This document shows, one piece after another, positions 26,735 through 35,497 of a stretch of DNA of 64,000 nt. The stretch spans positions 23,252 to 87,251 of the forward strand of contig NZ_BROB01000011.1 of assembly GCF_024345185.1 (NCBI RefSeq). Reading direction: 5' to 3'. The notes beneath the pieces are model-generated. The model was not told the DNA's origin and ran no database searches. It saw nothing but the letters and a program-made list of their open reading frames with translations. The DNA is from Levilactobacillus humaensis. Its GTDB lineage: Bacteria > Bacillota > Bacilli > Lactobacillales > Lactobacillaceae. Positions within the stretch are counted from its first letter, which is position 1, and each line of letters opens with the position of its first letter. The position numbers and the translations under genes are program-made.

Positions 26735-27943
26735 ATGACAAAACAAAAACAAATTTCAGCAACATTTACGTTACTAGCACTCGCTGTGAGTGCCTTTGCC
26801 ATCGGGTCAACCGAATTCATCAGTGTTGGGTTGATTCCCATGTTGATTCAAAGCTTCCACGTTAGCATGGCGCAGGCCGGGTTGACGGTTTCCGTTTACG
26901 CGATGGGGATCATGATTGGCGCGCCCGTCATGACCCTCTTGACCGGTCAGATTAACCGCCACACCTTGATGGTCATCATCATGCTCCTCTTTATCACGGG
27001 GAACTTGGTGGCGGCCTTTGCCCCTACTTTTGTCGTGTTACTGGCCGGCCGGGTGATTGCCGCTCTGGCCCATGGGATCTTCATGACGGTGGCCTCGGTG
27101 ATTGCCGCTGACGTCGTGGCCCCTTCGAAACGGGCTTCGGCGATTGCCGTCATGTTTACCGGCTTAACGGTGGCCACGGTTACGGGTGTTCCAATGGGCA
27201 CCATGATTGGCCAATTGGGTGGCTGGCGCTGGTCCTTTATTTTTATCAGTGTGATTGGGTTGATCGGTTTAGTTGCCGACTATATTTTAGTTCCTCGCGA
27301 GTTGCCATTACCAAGTAAGGCGACCGCTAAGGGTCTGTTACGAGTCTTGGGTAATCCACAACTCTTATTGGCGCTCTTGGTCACGGCCTTGGGCTACGGT
27401 GGAACCTTCGTTGCCTACACGTACCTGTCACCATTACTGGAACAGAAGATGGGCTGGTCAAGCAGTGCTGTTGTGGTGATTTTGGTTGTTTATGGTCTGA
27501 TGGTGGCTCTGGGAAACACACTGGGTGGTCGTTGGGCCAACAAGAAGCCTCTGGCAGCCTTATTGAAGATGTTCACGGGTCTCTTCGTGACATTGTTGGT
27601 CTTAACCTTTACGGCAAGTAGCCACTGGTTGGGCCTCCTGACCGTTCTGGCTATGGGATTCTTCGCCTTCATGAACGTTCCTGGTTTGCAATTGTACATC
27701 GTCCAATTGGCCGAAAAGTACACGCCAGCCGACATCACGATGGCTTCAGCCTTAAACATCTCAGCCTTTAACGTTGGGATCGCCCTGGGCTCCGGTATCG
27801 GTGGTCAGGTCACGAGCCAAATTGGGTTAGGTTGGACGCCATTCTTTGGTGCCGTCATGGTGGCTATTAGTATTGGCCTTACGGCGGGATTGATTCGTTT
27901 GGCTCGGCCAGCCAAACGGCTAGTTAAGAAGTTTAATCACTAA
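26735..27943 (+). CDS. MFS exporter, DHA1 family (AraJ/YdhP-like)
   Basis: 402 residues, 12 membrane helices. ATG at 26735 is set by GAGGAGGG; an in-frame start at 26663 lies inside the promoter. Traits of the AraJ/YdhP/PbuE-like DHA1 group: FAIGSTEFISVGLIPMLIQS in helix 1, the short motif-A loop GAPVMTLLTGQINRHTLM, and GRVIAALAHGIFMTVASVIAADVV. Members export sugars, purines, nucleosides or drugs; the substrate is not readable from sequence. Divergent from the hxlR gene, which very likely controls it. Confidence 0.85.
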   Translation: MTKQKQISATFTLLALAVSAFAIGSTEFISVGLIPMLIQSFHVSMAQAGLTVSVYAMGIMIGAPVMTLLTGQINRHTLMVIIMLLFITGNLVAAFAPTFVVLLAGRVIAALAHGIFMTVASVIAADVVAPSKRASAIAVMFTGLTVATVTGVPMGTMIGQLGGWRWSFIFISVIGLIGLVADYILVPRELPLPSKATAKGLLRVLGNPQLLLALLVTALGYGGTFVAYTYLSPLLEQKMGWSSSAVVVILVVYGLMVALGNTLGGRWANKKPLAALLKMFTGLFVTLLVLTFTASSHWLGLLTVLAMGFFAFMNVPGLQLYIVQLAEKYTPADITMASALNISAFNVGIALGSGIGGQVTSQIGLGWTPFFGAVMVAISIGLTAGLIRLARPAKRLVKKFNH

Positions 27944-27957
27944 AATAATTTATCGAA

Positions 27958-27991
27958 GAGGGTCTCGACTAGTTGTCGGGGCCCTCTTTTT
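27958..27991 (+). terminator. Intrinsic terminator of the MFS gene
   Basis: GAGGGTCTCGAC / GTCGGGGCCCTC hairpin followed by TTTTT. Confidence 0.9.
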
Positions 27992-28209
27992 GGTGGGTGA
28001 TGATTCGGTAAACGTCACTTTTAAAAGGAATTACTGCCAAAGATGCACGTGAAGAGGCTGACAGTACCAGGGGCTAGTCAATGGGTTTGGATACGCTTAA
28101 TATTAGAGGTTTTATAGCGGATTCGGGTCAAAATGCAGTTGCGAGCCTGATAGCCCGGCTTTTTCCAGTATACTTTCAGCATCTAGATCAGAACTGGGGG
28201 GTTCTAACT

Positions 28210-30381
28210 TTGGGATGTAAGCAGGTGTATCGACTAGTGCTGTTACTTTTGGCCTGTAGTCTGGGTGTGATGGCTCGTGACTCGGCACATGCCGCGATGA
28301 CCAGAGATGATGATATGCTCGCGGCGATTGCGAGTGCACCGCCAGGTTTTTCATTGGATCGGGGATTTAGTCCGGGTCGCTCGTTTGGGGCGGCAGATAG
28401 GCTACTGGATGGTCCGGCTATCCCCAAACAGATTGCCCAACTGACCAATGATAATTTCAATCAGATGTATCGGCAGGTAGGGGTATTGTGGTCGAAGACC
28501 CCGGGAACACAGAATGTGCCGCGGCGAATTCCGTTGACGCACGATCAGCGCTGGTCATTTTGGCTGTACTTTGGTAATAAAGGGGACCAGGCGGCTGACG
28601 GGATGACCTTTACTCTCCAGAACGCCGCCGATGGTACGGATGCCATCGCGATGAGTGGGTCGGGCCAATCGCTGGGTGTTTGGGGTGGGGATACCAACGC
28701 GAGCGGCGATACCACCTACATGTCACAAATTGCGTTGCAGAAGAGTTGGACACTCGAGTTCGATACCCATGTCAACAATGTGGTCAACAGTGTGAGTCAG
28801 GCCAATTACTTTGATTATGAGTCGGTTCCGAGTCAAGGTCCCCACATTGCTAGTAATTATCCAGCGGAGAAGAGTACCTATCAGATTTTCGGTAGTTGGG
28901 GGCATTACTACTTTGGGTTAAAGCACCTGCAACCGAAGCGGATGACTAATCCCTCGAATGGCCGTTGGCATCATGTGACTATGGATTGGCACAAAGATAA
29001 GAGTCAGATGACCTACGCGTTCAACGATCGTGATCCCCATACAGGGCAAGCGATTACGCCGGAAGTTCAGGACACTGTTCCGATCGATTTAACGAAGCTA
29101 GGCACGACGTCTCGGCCAGCTACCAGTGCTGTCTGGGGCCTGACCGGGGCCACGAGTGCTAGAGGTGAAAACAACTTAGCCGTCGTCGACCAAGAACCGG
29201 GGCAGATGCGTTTTGATGTCGAACAGGAGACACAAGTTGTGACCAAAGATGGGCAATACCAAACGATTCATGAGGGTGATAAGATTCCGGGGGATGCCGA
29301 TGTCCGCTATCATTTCCAGGCCGCGGGCCAACCTGATGGTTTTCGTGCCAGCAACACGACAGCGGTGGTTTTAGGCACGTCGCCGGTGCTTAAGCTGCTG
29401 GCTGGCAGTGTCCGACAGTCTGGGCAGGTGACGTCACTCTACGACTTTAATGCCGCGGAACTGGCTGCGCCGCCAATGTCGCATGCCATTGGGCAAGACG
29501 TTTTTACTAAGGACCAGCCGTCCCTTGAAACGGAGCTCCACGCTAAGGGACAATCACCAGAGGAAGATACTTATGTTGCACCGCAAACGGCGATTTATTA
29601 CGGTGAAAATCACTATGTGGCGGTCAAGTCTGTAGGTTACTATTTGAAACGCAAGCTGAATTTACAACTAGAAAAGTTAGGTACGCCAACCGCGGCGGTG
29701 GCGCCACAGGTGGATGCCGAGATCGAGGGTCGTTTGAGTAACAACGGTCGGACGATTCAACCGGACGCCATGAAGGATTCCAAATTGACCTTTTCGGTTA
29801 ACGGCAAAGCGTACACGTTTACGCAACTCGCCGGGGCGTGGACCGGAACGGATGGTCACTTCAAGCTTCGGGTGCCAGCCGCGGCATTGAAACAAGGAAA
29901 GAACGCGTTGACCATTTCGGCAACGAACCGCGATGACGTCGCGCCAGACCTCACGATTCCCATTATCCAGCTTTCTGGAGACCTGGTGTTTAGTGCCGTT
30001 TCACCAGAAACCGGCTTTTCTGGTCATTTGACGGGAAAGCAACAGCTGATTACCCGCGATGACGAGTGGCAACTTCGCGTGCGTGATGAGCGGGCTGGCG
30101 AGAATCGCTGGAAACTACAGGCCAGCTTGGCTGCACCACTGCGCGATGAACAGGGTCGTCCGCTACAAGGTGATATGATCTATCAGGCTGAGCACGAGCA
30201 GAAGGTGATTGGCACCGATCCAGTGGTCATCTATGAACAACAAACCCATGGCCTAGGCGAGGAAACTGACGTGATCCGAGACTGGCATAAGAACACGGGA
30301 ATGCTGATTCGGGTTAATGGGGGAGCGACTGCTGGCCAGTATGAAGGCGAACTCCGCTGGCAACTAGCGGATGCGCCCTGA
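28210..30381 (+). CDS. Secreted L-type lectin protein with C-terminal WxL-like domain
   Basis: About 723 residues. TTG at 28210 is my preferred start: GGGGGG lies about 9 nt upstream, the product then begins GCKQVYRLVLLLLACSLGVM with cleavage near AHA^AM, and a TATACT box sits at 28169. A longer frame opens at ATG 28081 but lacks an RBS. An L-type (legume-like) lectin domain covers about residues 55-310 (RWSFWLYFGNKGDQAADGMT, LEFDTHVNN, VTMDWH). A Pro/Asp-rich region and a beta-domain follow. The last 130 residues fit a WxL domain: WQLRVRDERAG, then the end GELRWQLADAP. WxL domains bind peptidoglycan non-covalently. It stands alone, without the usual WxL gene-cluster partners. Confidence 0.75.
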   Translation: MGCKQVYRLVLLLLACSLGVMARDSAHAAMTRDDDMLAAIASAPPGFSLDRGFSPGRSFGAADRLLDGPAIPKQIAQLTNDNFNQMYRQVGVLWSKTPGTQNVPRRIPLTHDQRWSFWLYFGNKGDQAADGMTFTLQNAADGTDAIAMSGSGQSLGVWGGDTNASGDTTYMSQIALQKSWTLEFDTHVNNVVNSVSQANYFDYESVPSQGPHIASNYPAEKSTYQIFGSWGHYYFGLKHLQPKRMTNPSNGRWHHVTMDWHKDKSQMTYAFNDRDPHTGQAITPEVQDTVPIDLTKLGTTSRPATSAVWGLTGATSARGENNLAVVDQEPGQMRFDVEQETQVVTKDGQYQTIHEGDKIPGDADVRYHFQAAGQPDGFRASNTTAVVLGTSPVLKLLAGSVRQSGQVTSLYDFNAAELAAPPMSHAIGQDVFTKDQPSLETELHAKGQSPEEDTYVAPQTAIYYGENHYVAVKSVGYYLKRKLNLQLEKLGTPTAAVAPQVDAEIEGRLSNNGRTIQPDAMKDSKLTFSVNGKAYTFTQLAGAWTGTDGHFKLRVPAAALKQGKNALTISATNRDDVAPDLTIPIIQLSGDLVFSAVSPETGFSGHLTGKQQLITRDDEWQLRVRDERAGENRWKLQASLAAPLRDEQGRPLQGDMIYQAEHEQKVIGTDPVVIYEQQTHGLGEETDVIRDWHKNTGMLIRVNGGATAGQYEGELRWQLADAP

Positions 30382-30392
30382 TGATTGGGGTA

Positions 30393-30579
30393 AATTGGTC
30401 GCCTACGGTTGCCAGGGGTTACGCCTGCTGTGGGGACCACCTGCAGCCTGAAAGCCTCGCTGAAGAACCACGAGTCTCCCAAGTCGTCCCAGTCTGTAAG
30501 ACCGAGCAAAATACTCGGTCAAACAGACTCATCACGGCTGGCTCCACCCCTCGCCGCCTCCGGCTAGGATTGTGTTTTG
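30393..30579 (+). repeat. Family B structured element, copy B1
   Basis: About 187 nt starting 11 nt after the lectin gene. It shares the blocks CCAGGGGTTACGCCTGCTG, CACGGCTGGCTCC and CTCCGGCTA with copies B2 and B3. Its variable stem is AGTCTGT (30491-30497) / ACAGACT (30523-30529) around GACCGAG / CTCGGTC. The central hairpin segment is shorter than in B2 and B3. No ORF with an RBS is seen. Confidence 0.7.
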
Positions 30580-30664
30580 AATTGACTAGGGCGCACGGTG
30601 AAAGTTTTTAATCTGGCTATTGTCTGGAACGGTTCGACACTTAAAAAGTTATGGTCAGATAATG

Positions 30665-30708
30665 AAGTCTTCAATTACCAATTTTGGCGGTAATTGAGGA
30701 CTTTTTCG
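30665..30708 (+). terminator. Intrinsic terminator beyond element B1
   Basis: AAGTCTTCAATTACC / GGTAATTGAGGACTT hairpin followed by TTTC. It probably ends the lectin-B1 transcript. Between here and B2 (30709-30890) I see no gene. Confidence 0.8.
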
Positions 30709-30890
30709 ACGTCATTGACAGTTTGCTTAGCAATGAAACAGTTGTCATGACTGAGTCAAGATTTCATCCGACCGGGGTGACATGATTCCCGTTATCTATT
30801 GGGTTCGTAATAATTTACGATCAGATACCTGACACGATAGTCAGAACAAAATAACCATTTTTACCAATTATGAAGTCAGCGTCGTTGGCA

Positions 30891-31088
30891 AAGACCAGTC
30901 AGAGCCGGAGGAGGTCAGGGATGGAGCCGGCCGTGGTGGTGGCGTTAGACCGAGTGACTTTCTCGGCCTTACGCCACGGGCGACTTTGAGGACCCGCGTT
31001 CTTGGCGGGGCTTCAAATCGAGCGAGAAGCCCAAGGGGCTGAAGCGTCCCCACAGCAGGCGTAATCCCTGACAGCCGCAGGCGGTCTT
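30891..31088 (-). repeat. Family B structured element, copy B2
   Basis: 198 nt on the minus strand, bounded by a complementary pair AAGACC / GGTCTT. Its variable stem is GTGGCGT / ACGCCAC (30939-30945 with 30971-30977) around the same inner CCGAG / CTCGG. The block GGGATTACGCCTGCTGTGGG and the GGGCTTC / GAAGCCC hairpin are almost identical to B3, 27 kb away. Confidence 0.7.
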
Positions 31089-31100
31089 CTACCACTTCCT

Positions 31101-31136
31101 AAAAAAACCACGCCATCAGCAAGTGATAGCGTGGTT
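31101..31136 (-). terminator. Intrinsic terminator of the aldo/keto reductase gene
   Basis: ACCACGC / GCGTGGT arms around a 15-nt loop; on the minus strand followed by seven T. It lies between the gene and element B2. Confidence 0.85.
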
Positions 31137-31150
31137 CAGTAAATGATAGA

Positions 31151-32101
31151 TTAAGGCAAATCGTTGCCAGCAGCGAAGTAGACGTCGTACCATTCTTGCT
31201 TTGTCAAGGTAACATCGGCACCAGCCGCGCTATCCTTGATGTGATCAGGGTTCATGGTTCCAAGTAAGACTTGTAAGTTAGCCGGGTGGCGTAGGATCCA
31301 GGCCACGGCAATCCCGTTCTTGGAAACACCATACTTGTCAGCCAACTTCTGTAATTCGGCATTTAATTCAGGGTACTTCGGATCGTTGATAAACATCCCA
31401 GCGAAGAGACCGTATTGGAATGGGGACCAAGCCTGAACCGTCACGTGCTTGCGACGAGCGTATTCCAACATCCCTAAGTCATTGGAGGTTGGCTTGTCAT
31501 CCATGTTGACGTGAAGGCCGGCGGCAACCATGCCAGCGTGAGCGGCACTGAATTGAAGTTGGTTAAACATTAACTTCTGGTCGACAGCTTCTTGTAACAT
31601 TTCAAATTGTTGAACGTTAAAGTTGGAAACCCCAAAGTGACGAACCTTGCCGGACGCCTGTAAGGTGTTGAAGGCATCGGCGATTTCTTCGGGTTCCATC
31701 AATGGATCTGGCCGGTGAAGCAGGAAGGCATCGAGGTAGTCAATCCCCATCCGTGACAAGATACCGTCAACGGAATCGATCAGGTGTTGCTTCGAGAAGT
31801 CATAACGTTTCCCGAAGACCAGGTCATCATGGCTCCGTTCGGGGTCGACGATGATCCCACCCTTGGATTGGATGTAGAAGTCGTCCCGGTTTAAACCAGA
31901 GGCCTTCAAGGCATTGCCGAAGACTTCTTCGGACTTCCCATTGACATAGATATCTGCGGAGTCGATGTAGGTAATCCCAGCGTCATGAGCGGCCTCAAGG
32001 GCGTTCACTGCGGCTGTTTGATCGAGGACACCCATCCGCATGATCCCTAAGGCTACTGCGGAAGACTGCCAGTTTGTCCCACCTAAACGTAATTGTTTCA
32101 T
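31151..32101 (-). CDS. Aldo/keto reductase
   Basis: 316 residues, TIM-barrel NAD(P)H-dependent oxidoreductase of the YdhF-like group. The catalytic set is visible: YIDSADIYVNGKSEEVFG (Asp, Tyr), FYIQSKGGI (Lys) and DAFLLHRPDPL (His). Cofactor-loop region near the C-terminus (VLLGTMNPDHIKD). Physiological substrate unknown; carbonyl detoxification is typical of the family. ATG at 32101 is chosen over TTG at 32104 because AAAGGAG is better spaced. Monocistronic, followed by its own terminator. Confidence 0.88.
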   Translation of the reverse strand: MKQLRLGGTNWQSSAVALGIMRMGVLDQTAAVNALEAAHDAGITYIDSADIYVNGKSEEVFGNALKASGLNRDDFYIQSKGGIIVDPERSHDDLVFGKRYDFSKQHLIDSVDGILSRMGIDYLDAFLLHRPDPLMEPEEIADAFNTLQASGKVRHFGVSNFNVQQFEMLQEAVDQKLMFNQLQFSAAHAGMVAAGLHVNMDDKPTSNDLGMLEYARRKHVTVQAWSPFQYGLFAGMFINDPKYPELNAELQKLADKYGVSKNGIAVAWILRHPANLQVLLGTMNPDHIKDSAAGADVTLTKQEWYDVYFAAGNDLP

Positions 32102-32201
32102 CAATAAAACTCCTTTATCAAACCAATTTATAAATCCACTAATAATCTTAACGCAAATCGGCTAAGATTTCGCGTGAAAGCCCTTTATTTGTTAAAAGTG
32201 G

Positions 32202-32229
32202 TTGACTTTATCTTGGGAACCGTTATAGT
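32202..32229 (+). promoter_or_regulatory. Promoter of the BceAB-like operon
   Basis: TTGACT, a 16-nt spacer, then TATAGT, about 70 nt before the first start codon. Confidence 0.65.
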
Positions 32230-32296
32230 TAATTACACAAGTAGCTAACCAACACACGTAATCAAACTTAATTTAAAGAGTAAGGGGATTTTAATC

Positions 32297-33058
32297 ATGA
32301 CAAGCAGTAACGCAGTGGTCGACGTACACGGCCTGGAAAAAACGTATGGTAAAGCCAACGAACGGCAGTATCAGGCCTTGAAGGGGCTGAACTTTCAGGT
32401 GGCTGCCGGTGAATTTGTCGGGATCATGGGGGCTTCTGGTTCTGGGAAGACCACGCTGCTGAACATGCTGTCGACGTTAGACGTGCCGACTAAGGGCGAC
32501 GTGATCGTTAATGGTCATGATGTGACGAAGATGCGGGGGAACCAACTCGCAGATTTTCGGGCACAGGAAGTGGGTTTCATTTTCCAAGACTTTAACCTGT
32601 TAGAAAGCCTAACGGCCGAGGAAAATATTGGGTTGCCACTGGCGTTGAAGGGGACCTCTTCCAAGATTATGGATCAGGCCATTCATGAGGTGGCGGACAC
32701 GCTGTCTATCGCTGACTTGTTACAAAAATATCCCTCCGAGTTATCTGGAGGCCAAAAACAACGGGTGGCCGCGGCTAGAGCCATCGTGCATCACCCCTCA
32801 ATTCTCATGGGTGACGAACCTACGGGGGCCTTGGATTCCACGAGTGCCAGAGAGTTGTTAGATCTCTTGACGACCATCAACCAAGAACAACACATGTCGG
32901 TCTTACTCGTCACCCACGATCCGTTCTCCGCCAGCTTCTGTCAACGCATCCTCTTCATTAAGGATGGGTTGATCGGGTCAGAGATTCGGCGTGGCGATCA
33001 GGACCGGAGTGCCTTTTACCAGCAGATCTTAAATGAGCTGGGCACGTTTAACGAGTAG
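32297..33058 (+). CDS. ABC transporter ATP-binding protein, BceA/MacB-like
   Basis: 253 residues. Walker A GASGSGKTT, Q-loop FQDFNLLESLTAEENIGLPL, signature LSGGQKQRVAAARAI, Walker B ILMGDEPTGALD and switch His in LLVTHDP are all intact. The LPLALKG stretch after the Q-loop fits the type-VII (mechanotransmission) class used for peptide-antibiotic resistance and lipoprotein release. It pairs with the FtsX-like permease 11 nt downstream. RBS AAGGGGA. Confidence 0.88.
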   Translation: MTSSNAVVDVHGLEKTYGKANERQYQALKGLNFQVAAGEFVGIMGASGSGKTTLLNMLSTLDVPTKGDVIVNGHDVTKMRGNQLADFRAQEVGFIFQDFNLLESLTAEENIGLPLALKGTSSKIMDQAIHEVADTLSIADLLQKYPSELSGGQKQRVAAARAIVHHPSILMGDEPTGALDSTSARELLDLLTTINQEQHMSVLLVTHDPFSASFCQRILFIKDGLIGSEIRRGDQDRSAFYQQILNELGTFNE

Positions 33059-33069
33059 GGGGAAAACAA

Positions 33070-34884
33070 ATGTTAGGGAAATTAGCGCTAGCCGGAATTA
33101 AGAACCGGCGTCGCGACTATCTGGTACTTCTGGCCGGATTAACTATGCCCGCGGCGATCTTCTATATGTTTGCGAACCTCACCACCAACAAGGCCTTCGT
33201 TAAGGCCAATGGGGTGGTTGGACAGTCCATGCTTATCTTCGGTTTCGGGGCCGTTCTGTTGATTTTAATTACCATTGTCTACATTATGTATGCCAATAGT
33301 TTTCTCCTCAGCATGCGGCAGCATGACTATGGTCTCTTCATGATGCTAGGCGCCAAGAAACGACGGATTGGTCAGTTGGTCTTTCTGGAAACGTTGATCT
33401 TAGGAACGGTGGCCACGGCCATTGGGATCGTCCTGGGACTGCTCATGAGTCGCTTCCTAGTGGGCTTCCTGCTAAATGCCTTGGGATTACATTTAGCGCA
33501 CCTGGAATCCTTCTATCTGCCGGCGATCATCGCGACGGCCGTGTTGTATGTGGGTCTGTTTATCTTGGCTTCACTGTTCAACTTAGTTAAGCTGACGCGG
33601 ACCACGGTCCTCAAGTTGCTGCATACCGATGAGCAGGCAAATCAGCCCCAAGTGAAACCCGTTCGGCAGATGATTGCCGGTATCGTGGGAATTCTGTTAT
33701 TGGCCGCGGGTTACTGGGCCTTAGCGAATATTAAAATGCTTCAGATGGCGGCGATTCCGTTTGCCATCGTGACGATTACCTTGGGAACTTACCTATTGTT
33801 CAGAGCGACCCTGTTGACCATCATTCGGTGGTTACGCCAGACCAAGTGGGCCAAGAAACACCTCAATGGCTTCTTAATGGGACAACTGAACTTCCGGGTC
33901 TACAATTACACACGGATGTTAACGATTGTGTCTCTGCTCTTTGCCATGGCCTTAGGCGCTATCACGGTGGGGTCCGGGTACCACCGTCAATTACCGATGA
34001 TGGCTGATAGCTTGGGTTCTTACACGATCGCTATTCATGATAAGACGGCGAAGGAACAACAGTTGATTGGCAAGCTGAATGTGGTTAATCAGGCGACCTA
34101 CACCCAGAAACGTCAGGGGAAGACGGTGTTCTACAATGCCGCAGAATTCAAGCAACACCCCTATGAATTCAATGAAGGCACCATGACGCCGAAATACGTT
34201 AAGAAGACGGCCGCACAAATGAAGTCGACCGACCTTAACAGCCTGGACTTCCTTAACTTGGCTGTTTTGGGCCAGAATAACCTCTATGCGCCGAAGATGC
34301 TGAACGCCGCCAAGTTTTCCCGTCAAGCTGGGAAGACCGTTTCGGTGACAACGATTCGGGTCAAAAATATCGATAAGGATCGCGCAACCTTGAAGAAACT
34401 CAACCAGTTAGAAATGGCGCGCTTCCCACATGCCAGTGAATTGACCGTTGGAAACTACCAATCTTACGAACTCATGCTGGCCTTCTTTGGTGGACTTGAG
34501 TTCATGGGATACTTCCTGGGGATTGCCTTCCTAGCGATGTTGGCTTCCTGCCTGATGTTCAAGATCCTTTCCGGAGCTCCCGGCGACAAGCGTCGTTATC
34601 GGATGCTCTACAAGGTCGGGGTTCGCCACAGTCTGATGCGTAACGGGATCGCAAAAGAAATTGGGATTTTCTTCATGATTCCTGGTATCATGGGAGTAAT
34701 CGATGTCTTGTTCGGTCTCCAAATGTTTAAGCCGTTGATGCCCAAGCCAATGAGTCCCTATTTGGGAATTGGGAGCACGTTTGCCATCTTTATCGGGTTG
34801 TATGCGATTTACTATCTCATCACGCTCGCTCTGTACTGGCAAATTGTGTTGCCACAGGCTCCGGCCACGGTGGATCACAAGTGA
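33070..34884 (+). CDS. ABC transporter permease, BceB/FtsX-like
   Basis: 604 residues with about ten membrane helices in the BceB layout: helix 1 (YLVLLAGLTMPAAIFYMFAN), an FtsX block at about 55-190 (LLSMRQHDYGLFMMLGAKKR, the typical transmission-interface motif), a central four-helix part, an extracellular domain of about 170 residues (310-480), and a second FtsX block at the end. BceAB systems remove bacitracin or other cell-wall antibiotics from their lipid targets, usually with a two-component partner. Here no kinase/regulator pair is present; a GntR gene follows instead. The antibiotic is unknown. Confidence 0.82.
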   Translation: MLGKLALAGIKNRRRDYLVLLAGLTMPAAIFYMFANLTTNKAFVKANGVVGQSMLIFGFGAVLLILITIVYIMYANSFLLSMRQHDYGLFMMLGAKKRRIGQLVFLETLILGTVATAIGIVLGLLMSRFLVGFLLNALGLHLAHLESFYLPAIIATAVLYVGLFILASLFNLVKLTRTTVLKLLHTDEQANQPQVKPVRQMIAGIVGILLLAAGYWALANIKMLQMAAIPFAIVTITLGTYLLFRATLLTIIRWLRQTKWAKKHLNGFLMGQLNFRVYNYTRMLTIVSLLFAMALGAITVGSGYHRQLPMMADSLGSYTIAIHDKTAKEQQLIGKLNVVNQATYTQKRQGKTVFYNAAEFKQHPYEFNEGTMTPKYVKKTAAQMKSTDLNSLDFLNLAVLGQNNLYAPKMLNAAKFSRQAGKTVSVTTIRVKNIDKDRATLKKLNQLEMARFPHASELTVGNYQSYELMLAFFGGLEFMGYFLGIAFLAMLASCLMFKILSGAPGDKRRYRMLYKVGVRHSLMRNGIAKEIGIFFMIPGIMGVIDVLFGLQMFKPLMPKPMSPYLGIGSTFAIFIGLYAIYYLITLALYWQIVLPQAPATVDHK

Positions 34885-34910
34885 GTTCATAAAGAATGTG
34901 GGAATGAAAA

Positions 34911-35279
34911 ATGAAATTTAATTTCGATAGTCCGGAACCTATCTACCTGCAAGTCGCAGAACAGGTGGAGGAAGCCATCTTTACCGGAATCTATCGGGCG
35001 GGAGAGCAAGTCCCGTCCACGACTGAGATGTCCAAAGAATTTCATATTAACCCAGCAACGGTTTTAAAGGGTATCAATCGACTGGTAGCGGCGGGCGTTA
35101 TCGAGAAACGTCGTGGCGTGGGGATGTTTGTTACCCCAGATGCCGAAAAGACGATTCGCGAGAAGCGTCGCGCGGAGTTCTACGACCGTTACGTCAGCCG
35201 ATTCACGAGCGAGGCCCGCAAACTCAATCTGTCGGAAGACGAGTTGATTGAGCTGATTAAGCGTGGGTATGAAGATTAA
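34911..35279 (+). CDS. GntR-family regulator, YtrA subfamily
   Basis: 122 residues. GntR winged helix at about 8-75 (PIYLQVAEQVEEAIFTGIYR, AGEQVPSTTEMSKEFHINPA, VIEKRRGVGMFVT) and a short helical tail typical of YtrA-type proteins, which lack a large ligand domain. These usually repress the ABC operon that contains them. Third gene of the BceAB-like operon, 26 nt after the permease. Element A2 starts directly at its stop codon. Confidence 0.88.
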   Translation: MKFNFDSPEPIYLQVAEQVEEAIFTGIYRAGEQVPSTTEMSKEFHINPATVLKGINRLVAAGVIEKRRGVGMFVTPDAEKTIREKRRAEFYDRYVSRFTSEARKLNLSEDELIELIKRGYED

Positions 35280-35345
35280 GAGTGTGGCTGAACGGGGTTA
35301 AGCGGAACCGGCTGCCTTCAGACGCACGTTTCGACAATCTAAACT
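35280..35345 (+). repeat. Family A structured element, copy A2 (short form)
   Basis: Starts at the base after the GntR stop codon: GAGTGTGGCTGAACGG ... GGCTGCCTTCAGACGCAC, then the tail GTTTCGACAATCTAAA. The outer arms pair through CTGAA / TTCAG. The core is GGTTAAGCGGAACCGG. The internal hairpin of the long form is absent. Confidence 0.7.
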
Positions 35346-35355
35346 CAAAGGCCGA

Positions 35356-35388
35356 GGGCACTGCGTTTTCCGACACAGTGTCCTTTTC
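35356..35388 (+). terminator. Terminator behind element A2
   Basis: GGGCACTG / CAGTGTCC arms with a loop of 14 nt, then TTTTC. Weaker than most in this window. Confidence 0.6.
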
Positions 35389-35417
35389 ATGTCTCACAAA
35401 CACCAAAGTCGTTTTAG

Positions 35418-35446
35418 TTTACAATCCACGTTCGTCCTCGTATAGT
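35418..35446 (+). promoter_or_regulatory. Promoter of the HesB-like gene
   Basis: TTTACA, 17-nt spacer, TATAGT, about 45 nt before the start codon. Confidence 0.65.
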
Positions 35447-35497
35447 AGATTGCGTACAATTTATTAGTGTGACCATCCAAGAAAGAGGGAACGACTC

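Noticed and set aside
28081..28209. Longer start of the lectin/WxL gene at ATG 28081
   Set aside because: No RBS is seen, the extra residues lack signal-peptide character, and a TATACT box lies inside. A start at 28210 gives a normal signal peptide.
30393..31088. Short ORFs across family B copies (both strands)
   Set aside because: They have no RBS, do not agree between copies, and cover the paired stems; the copies vary in a pairing-preserving, not codon-preserving, way.
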